Source of the DNA: Stutzerimonas stutzeri
GTDB lineage: Bacteria; Pseudomonadota; Gammaproteobacteria; Pseudomonadales; Pseudomonadaceae
Direction: 5' to 3'
Length of the DNA: 64,000 bases
NCBI GenBank assembly: GCA_019056435.1
Contig: CP077641.1
Span: forward strand, 4,550,128-4,614,127
The notes beneath the pieces are model-generated. The model saw only the letters and a list, made by a program, of their open reading frames with translations. It ran no database searches and had not been told where the DNA came from. How positions within the stretch are numbered: position 1 is the stretch's first letter; the number at the start of each line of letters is the position of its first letter. The position numbers and the translations under genes are program-made. Positions 57,296 through 64,000 of this stretch are shown in pieces.

Positions 57296-58603
57296 TCAGG
57301 GCCGAGAGGCGTCGGCTCCGTTGCGCCAGCGCGCGATGTGCTCGGCGAGCAGGTCGGCGATGGGCAGGCAGGCGCCCAGTCGGTAGAGGTTCCAGTAGTG
57401 GCCTTCGAGGTGCGGTTGATCAGCAACGTGCCGGAGGCTCGGGTTGCAGGCTGCCCAGCGCGGACATCAGCAAGGGAACAGCTCGGACAACTGCTGATGG
57501 AGCGCCGCACCGCGGAAATCCCACTGCGCACCGGGTTGCAGCAACGGGTGCAGCATCAGATGAATGCGCCGGTACAGCCCATGGCGGCGTGCTGCCCGGC
57601 TGGCGTCCGCCGAGCATCTGGAAGCCCGCCTCGAGCGCCTCGCTGGACGGGCCGCGCAGCGCCTCGAATATCTGCACGTAGCCAGCCAGCAAGCGCGGCT
57701 CCAGGCGCAGTACGCTGCCGAAGTCGTAGACCACCAGCGCGCCGGTCTCGGTCCAGGCCAGGTTGCCCGGGTGCGGATCGGTGTGCAGCTGCTGCAGGCC
57801 AAAGACCTGCTCGGCCAGCCACTGGCAGAGGGTTTCGGCCAGGCGTTGGCGCACGTCGGCAGGCGCCTGTTCGACGTCGGCCATGGGAGCGCCCGGGCCG
57901 GTCTTCCAGCACCAGCACGCCGGGGCGGCAGAGTTCGGCGGCGGCGAAAGGGATCGCGATGCCGGGCCAATCGTCGAAGTGGCGGCGGAAGGTGTCGAGG
58001 TTGTCGCGTTCGGCCGCGTAATCAAGCTCTTCGTCGATCGCCCGTTTCAGTTCGCTGTACACCGCCTCCAGTCGCGCCGGCGGTGTGCCGAACAGGCGCC
58101 CGAGCGGCATCAGGCGGCGCAGCTGGCGCGAGATCGTGGCCTCGCAAATGGCGTGGATGCCCGGGTACTGGACCTTCATGACCAGTGCCCGGCCCGCGCG
58201 ATCCCGCGCACGGTGCACCTGCCCCAGCGAGGCAGCCGCGGCGGGCGTTGGCTCGATGGACTCGAACAGCTCACAGAGTCGACCGTCTTACAGCCGCTGC
58301 AGGTTGGCCTCCAGCGCCGTGAACGGCAGCGAGGGCACCTGGTTCTGCAACCGCGCCAGCGCAGCGCTGACCGGTTCGGGCAGGAGGTCCTGCCATTGCG
58401 AGGCCTGCTGGCCGAGCTTGAGCACCGGGCCTTTCATCTGCCCGAGCGCATCGCCCAGCAAGGCGCCCACCGGTCCCAGTCGACACCCGCCCTGCCGGGG
58501 TGATGCGCTGCACCAGCAGGTTGCTGGCGATGCGCGCACCGGTTCCGCCCAGCCGCAGGAAGCGGCCCGGCGCGAAAGCCGAAGGGCGCGAAGATCGAGA
58601 CAT
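57296..58603 (-). CDS. ABC1/UbiB (AarF)-family kinase-like protein, several frameshifts and one in-frame stop
   Basis: AGGTGG precedes ATG 58603. The parts carry GALLGDALGQMKGPVLKLGQQ with the family KxGQ motif, AAAASLGQVHRA, VMKVQYPGI, the catalytic-like LHTDPHPGN and the metal site VYDFGSV. The family assists ubiquinone and lipid metabolism at the membrane. At least four frame changes and a TAA at 58288-58290 interrupt about 436 residues. Because adjacent genes are damaged in the same way, sequence error is more likely than decay, but the stop makes this less certain. Confidence 0.7.
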
Positions 58604-58992
58604 GCCGGCCACCTGAAAAGGCAAAAGGCCGATCATGCTGGAACAGCCGAGGCCTCGTTCCAAGGTGCAATGGTTGCAGCCTGTTGCGTTGCGGCGGCGA
58701 CTCAGCCCTGCCGAAGGGCGGGAAAACCATCTGGGGAACAGACGCGTCGGCGTCGCCACGCAGGAACGGCGCGGCAAAAGTCCAGTCGGAGTAGGTGACT
58801 GCCCTCGGTTATCGCCTGCCGAACTCGTCCGCACTGAGACACCGGCCTCGTCACGGCGAACCGCATCGGGGGCTTTTTACCCGGCCCGCAGTGCGGCATT
58901 GACGGGCGCGTTCCACTCACCTGCCGCCGTCCAAGCGCGAGGTGTGGAACCCACGCAGCCTCTGCGGAGACGCCTGCGTAAGGAGTATGGAT
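58604..58992. other. Divergent intergenic region before the KaiC-like gene
   Basis: About 390 bases between divergent genes. No open frame with a ribosome site and family pattern is seen. AAGGAG at 58980 serves the KaiC-like start. No certain promoter was recognised. Confidence 0.4.
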
Positions 58993-60526
58993 ATGACCGA
59001 TTCTTCCGATCTTCACGTCCCCATGGACGACAGAAACCACGCGCATTTCGACGGGCGGCGAGGGCTGGATAACATCCTCGGCGGTGGCCTGGACCCCAAC
59101 CGCATGTACCTCTATGAGGGCAGCCGGGCTCGGGCAAGACCACCATTGCGCTGCAATTTCTGCTCGAAGGGGTCCGTCATGGCGAGCGCGTGCTACCGTG
59201 ACCTCTCTGAAACCCAGGCCGAGCTTGAGCTCGTCGCCAAGCGGCACGGCTGGAGCCTCGAGGGAATCGACGTTTTTCCGAGCTATGACCCCGGAAGCCA
59301 GCCTCGACCCCGAGCGGGCCGGCGGTGCATCCGGCGGAAATGGAGCTGACCGAACCATGCAGCAGGTCTTCCGACCGGGTCAGCGAAACTACCTTACGCG
59401 GGTGATCTTCGACAGCCTTTCGGAAATGCGCCTGCTGGCCTGGGAAGAGCCCACTGCGCTACCGCCGCCAGGTGCTGGCGCTCAAGCACTTCTTCACCAC
59501 GCCGCTGCACGATCACCTGTCGATGACCGGACCTCGGAGATGGGCGACCTGCAGTTGCACTCCATCTCCCACGGCGTCGTCCTGCTGGAGCAACTGGCCA
59601 TCGACTACGGCGCCGAGCCGCCTGGCGTCTGCAGGTGGTCAAGATGCGCGGCGGCATTCAGTTCCGCGGGGGGTATCACGATTTCATCATCCGCAAAGGT
59701 GGCTTACAGATCTTCCCGCGCCTGATCGCAGCCGAGCACCACTCGGAAAGGCTTCATCAATTGCGCTGGCATCTTCGGGCAATGCTGAGCTGGACCGTAC
59801 GCTGAAATTGGCCTGGAGCCCGGCACTAATGCCCTGCTGGTCCAGGGCCGCGGGCGTCGGCAAGTCTTCCCTGGCGCTGGGCTTCGCCGTCGGCGTGCCA
59901 GCGCGCGAGCCCGTGGCGTTTTTCGTCTTCGATGAAAATACCGCCACGCTGCGAGCCCGTGGCAAGCGTTGGGGATGGACATCCAGCCCTGGATCGACTC
60001 CGGCCTGCTGCATCGCGAACTTAGGTCGACCCGGCAAAACTCTCCCTGGCGAATTCCGCGGCGGGCACGCCACAGCGTCGAAGAAGCGGGGCTCCGAGCC
60101 CTGGTGGTGCTGGACAGCCTGTGCGGCTACCTGCACGCCATGCCGGACGGCAGGTTCCTGATCCTGCAGATGCACGAGCTGTTGAGCTACCTGGGGCGAA
60201 AAGGTGCCATCACCATCTTATGGTCCTCGCCCAACGCACGGCCTGGTTGGCATGATGGATCCGCCGATCGATATCAGCTACCTCAGCGATTGCGGTTATC
60301 ATGCAGCGCTATTTCGAGCCGCTGGCGTCGTTCGCAGAGCCCTTGTCAGTGGTGAAAAAGCGCAGCGGGCGACACGAGAACACCATTCGCGAGTATCGCC
60401 AGCTCGACGAGGTATCCAGGTCGGGCCGCCACTCCAGCCAGTTCAACGGCATCCTATCGGGCATACCGGAATACGCCGGCGATCCGACAGTTACTGACGA
60501 ACCTTGAGCATGACGACGCCCATTAA
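58993..60526 (+). CDS. KaiC-like RecA-family ATPase, many frameshifts
   Basis: Two KaiC domains can be followed across frames. Domain one has [21 protein letters not shown], a P-loop that becomes GSGKTT if a missing C near 59130 is added, and [24 protein letters not shown]. Domain two has [42 protein letters not shown] and [19 protein letters not shown] (all in part). At least six frame changes are needed for about 510 residues. The end overlaps the kinase gene start. Such KaiC proteins occur beside histidine kinases in Pseudomonas and are not clock genes there. Confidence 0.75.
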
Positions 60527-62185
60527 ACGAGCCCCCACCGTAGTCGTCTATGCTCCCATCGGCCGGGACGGTCCCGCCTCGGCCGACCTCTTCAGACCGC
60601 AGCGGAATGGACGCCGTGGTCTGCCACAGCGTCGAAGAGGTGCTGCCACCGCGCGAAACCGACGCCGATGCCGTCTTCATCGCCGAAGAAGGCCTGTTTG
60701 GCCAGGACCTGCAAGCTCGCCGCCTGGGTGGATGGACAACCGGCCTGGTCCGACTTTCCTTTCGTGGTGCTCACCAGCAAGCATGAGCAGCCGGCCGTGA
60801 CCGCCTGGCGTCCAGCGCATGGTTGCCGCGCTGCGTAACGTCTCGCTGCTGGAGGCGCCCGGTACAGAGCGCATTACCCTCACCAGCGCAATGAAAGCCG
60901 CGCTGCGTGGGCGGCATCGACTTTCTGTACAGTGCGGGCCCTGCTGGAGGCGCGCGAGCGGGCTTCCAACAGGCTGGAGGCGCTGGTCGTCGAGCGCACC
61001 ATCGAGCTGGAACGGGCCAACGCCAGGAGTTGCGCACCCAGATGGCCGAGCGCGCCCGCATCGAAGAAACCCTGGCCAGGCGCAGAGATCGAAGACGTCG
61101 GCCCAGCTGACCAGGGCATCGCCCACGACTTCAGCAACCTGCTGATGGTCATCGCCGGTGGGCTCGACATGCTCGACCGCCGCGCCGATTCAAACCGCCC
61201 GAACGGCTGATGGCCGGGATGCGCCAGGCGGCCCAGCGCGGCACCGCCCTCACCCGCCAGCTGCTGTGTTTCCGTCGCCAGTCTTTGGCAGATCCGTCGA
61301 CCTGGTGCTGCGCATCGGACGCATGCGCAGGCGCCGATCGCAGCCTGAGCGGCGACGTGCGTAGATGTGCAGTTCAGCGGACCTCTGGCCGGTGGTCGAT
61401 CCGGGCGAGCTGGAACTGGTGATCCTCAACCTGGCAGTCAATACCCGCGACGCCATGCCGGACGGAGGCTCGATCCTGATCGAAGCCAGTAATGCGCATA
61501 ACAGAAACGGTCCAGGGCCATCAAGGTGATTTCGTCCGCCTGACGGTGACCGATAAGGCACCGGCATCCCGGAGGAAGTTCGCGCCCAGGTGTTCGATCC
61601 CCTTTTTCACCACCAAAGGAGATTGGCAAGGGTTCGGGGCTTAGGCTCCTTGGGTCTCCGGCTTCGCCCACCAGACCGGCAATACCGTCTGGATCGAGCG
61701 AGTGCGGCCGCGGCACCCGCGTGATCATGCTGCTGCCGCGTTCGACGCGTGTGCCCGAGCAGCCCGCCGCTGACGAGCGTGGCGTGGACACCCCCGGCGA
61801 TCCCTCCATCGGCCGCGTGCTGGCTGGTGGACGACGATGAAGAAGTGGCAGCCCTGGTCGGGGAGATGCTGGAACACCTGGGTTACCGAGTCACCCATGC
61901 GGCCAGTGCTGCGGCCGCCCTGAGTACCTTGGCCAGCGGCTGCCGGGTGGACGTCGTGTTCTCTGACGATGATGCCCGGCGGCATGAACGACGTTGAGCT
62001 GGCGCGGGAAATCCGCACCCGCGACTTCGGCGTTCCGGTGCTGCTCACCAGCGGCTACGCCGAGGCCGCACAGCAGTCAGCTGCAGCCGAAGGCGTGCTC
62101 GTGCGCTGTACAGCCGTACCGCCTCGAAGAACTGGCGACGGCGATGCGTGACGCCATGGAGCGCCCCGGCGGGCGTCGGCGATAG
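60510..62185 (+). CDS. Hybrid histidine kinase with C-terminal receiver, many frameshifts
   Basis: The start [16 protein letters not shown] overlaps the KaiC end. Further frames give a receiver-like or sensory N-terminal part, a coiled coil ([11 protein letters not shown]), the H-box [16 protein letters not shown], ATPase motifs ([18 protein letters not shown]) and a receiver domain ([21 protein letters not shown], then MMPGG and [13 protein letters not shown]). About 560 residues if repaired. It probably signals together with the KaiC-like ATPase. The input is unknown. Confidence 0.75.
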
Positions 62186-62289
62186 TTGTCGTGATGTAAC
62201 GACCGGCGAACTCATCCACCCTTGCCGTCGAAACGCCAGCCAGAGCCGCTCCCGGAGCAGCCGCCCTGCACTGACAGAAGGATCCCGCC

Positions 62290-63810
62290 ATGCGCGTTTC
62301 GTAGCACGCCGCCTATTCCCTTACCCCTCGCCCCTCCTGAACGCGCCGCGCGGTCGGCGCCCTGCTGATCGGCTGCTCGTTCGGCGTGGTCGCGGCCGAC
62401 GCGAACTCACCGAGCGCGCGTGCCCAATGACGCCTTACCGCCGAACGGGTCAGAAGCCCCCAACAGGCTGTCACCGGAGCTCAGCGCGAAGTACAACCGC
62501 ATCATCACCTTCGGCCAATCCCTCGCCTCAGGCGCCGAAGGCTGGCCAGCGCTGAGCACCGAGCCGGGCTACGACAACCTGATGCTGGGCGAGGCGACTC
62601 GTTCGGCGACCTACAGCGGTGACCGCTTCGTTCCCGTCGGCGGTCCGGTGTTCAAGCCGTTGAAAGGCGGTGGTGCAGCGCAAGACCGATCCCAAGAGCT
62701 GCTGATAAAAATGGAGGTGGCCCAACTGGAGAAGCATGCCCAGGAAGAAGGTGAGTCGGTGGAGGTCGGTGCATTGAACCTTGCTACGCGCCGCCTGTAT
62801 CTGGAGGACAGGGGTCAGGAATCCGATCCCGAGCACCCTGTTCGTCGCCAGCAATGCGGCCACCTCCGGACGGTCGATCGCCCAGCTGTCGAAGGTGGGC
62901 GGGACCCATGCCTACCGACGCGTGCTGGCGGTGGATCAGGCCGATCAGGCTGCCGAAGCCGAGGGCGGCCGCTACGCGCTGAGTGCGCTTCTTCTGGCTG
63001 CAGAGGCACGACTTTGCCGAGGTGCAGGGCGGCATCGGCGACAAGGCGACCTGGCGCGTACTGCGCCAGCTCCGCGAGAACCTGAACGAGAAGGACACCG
63101 CCAGGGCTATCGGCCAGGCGCGGATGCCGGCGTTCGTACCTACCAGACCGTGCCAGAGTCCTCGGTGGTCAATGGCAGTCTCGACATCGGCATGGCGCAG
63201 TGGAAGCTCGCCCAGCAAAGAGCCAAACTGTTACCTGGCCGGACCGGTCTACCCTGCGTCGACAAGGGCGTGCCTGTCCGCCAACGGCTACCGCTGGTTC
63301 GGCCAGATGCTCGGCAAGGTCTATCGGCAGGTAGTGATCGAGCGCCGGGGCTGGGTGCCGCTGTCACCGATCAGGGCGACGGTCGAGGTCGCGAGATACT
63401 CATCGACTTTCACGTACCGCACCCGCCGCTGGCGTTCGACGAACCCTACCTGGGCCACCAGGCACACGGATGATCGAAAACTATGGCTTCGTGCTGACCG
63501 ACGAGAAGGGCAAGATCCCGGTCAGATCGATCGAGGCGGTCGCCGACACCGTGGTACGGCTGGTCATGGCGGCGATATCAAAGTAATTTGCCGCCAGAAC
63601 CATCCGCTACGCCATATAAAAACAGGCGGCGCCGGCGAGCTGCCGACAGCGACCCGACCCAGGCGGACGCCCGCTACGAGTACCTGCCCGAAGCAGGGCA
63701 TGCCGCCCAAAGCGGACATCAGGGCGCTCGTCGGCAAGCCTATCCGTTGCACAACCTGGAGCATCGCCTTCGGGCTCCAGGCTCGCGAAGGAGCCACGAT
63801 CAGACGCTGA
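62290..63810 (+). CDS. Secreted SGNH-hydrolase-like protein (sialate O-acetylesterase type?), many frameshifts
   Basis: AAGGAT and an ATG at 62290 start a likely signal peptide once one base is added near 62304. The core has YNRIITFGQSLASGAEGWPAL, with the serine in GQS, then GGRSIAQLSKGG-like, RYALSALLW, SANGYRWFGQMLGKVYRQVV and RGWVPLSP, in several frames. The order fits GDSL/SGNH esterases acting on carbohydrate esters, but I cannot confirm the catalytic Asp/His. The end GATIRR is at 63810. About 500 residues if repaired. Confidence 0.5.
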
Positions 63811-63944
63811 TTCCGCCCTGCCCCGTCTTGACGCGACCCTGGCCCGTGCCTGCTCGTAAAGGGTGCAGGCCGGCCATTTCCTGTTGCCAGCGGGCTGCGG
63901 CAGGCGTCCGCAGGCCGGCCTCTTGGCCCCGGCACATCAGCATT

Positions 63945-63964
63945 GCGCCAACTGGCGCGATTTT
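63945..63964 (+). terminator. Terminator-like hairpin near the window end
   Basis: GCGCC-AACT-GGCGC followed by GATTTT, 135 bases after the hydrolase gene. The rest of 63811-64000 shows nothing else. Confidence 0.4.
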
Positions 63965-64000
63965 GTCAATACCCAAGCGTGCCAAATCTGTCGCGCTTAT

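Noticed and set aside
58943..58948. GGAACC as a possible P. syringae-type hrp box
   Set aside because: No CCAC element at 15-16 bases downstream, and the gene after it is the KaiC-like one, not a T3SS gene.

Overview
The window is GC-rich, tightly packed gammaproteobacterial DNA, most like Pseudomonas or a close relative. Signs are curli genes csgF/csgG, a DctB/DctD pair, a RutR-like repressor, a Tsx-type channel, a LexA-type SOS box and short Shine-Dalgarno-led operons with ATGA overlaps. I saw no tRNA, rRNA, IS element or CRISPR array.

Layout. 1-3.2 kb: lipoprotein end, SDR, aldo/keto reductase and VOC protein. 3.4-31.2 kb: a type III secretion island. It holds two very large HrpK-like proteins, one at each end (3457-6630 and 27792-31188), a winged-helix/NB-ARC regulator (7010), and two operons of apparatus genes on the minus strand. 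Operon A (24198 to 18436) reads: candidate needle subunit, SctD, an unknown, a TPR protein, SctV, secretin SctC2, CpaD-like lipoprotein. Operon B (17585 to 8718) reads: SctC1, a small acidic protein, SctI, J, K, L, N, O, Q, R, S, T, U. A TadD-like TPR lipoprotein is divergent from SctC1. The split secretin and the gene order match the rhizobial (Rhc, P. syringae T3SS-2) family, and the outer-membrane part looks Tad-like. A DctB/DctD two-component pair lies inside the island.

31.4-35.7 kb: LysE exporter, an incomplete curli locus (csgD-like, a csgE remnant, csgF, csgG; no csgA/csgB) and a Tsx-like channel behind a good sigma-54 promoter. 35.7-44 kb: a purine-type catabolic locus with 8-oxoguanine deaminase, ABC transporter and Rieske oxygenase, divergent from an NCS2 permease and a RutR-like repressor. 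44-47 kb: rRNA methyltransferase and topoisomerase III with an upstream SOS box. 47.2-51.2 kb: CitMHS transporter/AtuA operon with divergent LysR. 51.4-53.2 kb: SDR and AraC. 53.4-56.2 kb: a PAAR/toxin/DUF7079 module and a WecG-type glycosyltransferase. 56.6-63.8 kb: SDR, ABC1 kinase, KaiC-like ATPase, hybrid histidine kinase and an SGNH-like hydrolase, all broken by several frameshifts.

Quality warning. More than twenty otherwise normal genes carry one-base indels, mostly in G or C runs of 4-5. The simplest reading is sequencing or assembly error, densest after 56.6 kb. For these genes the coordinates span the inferred intact gene, and each entry says where the frame changes.
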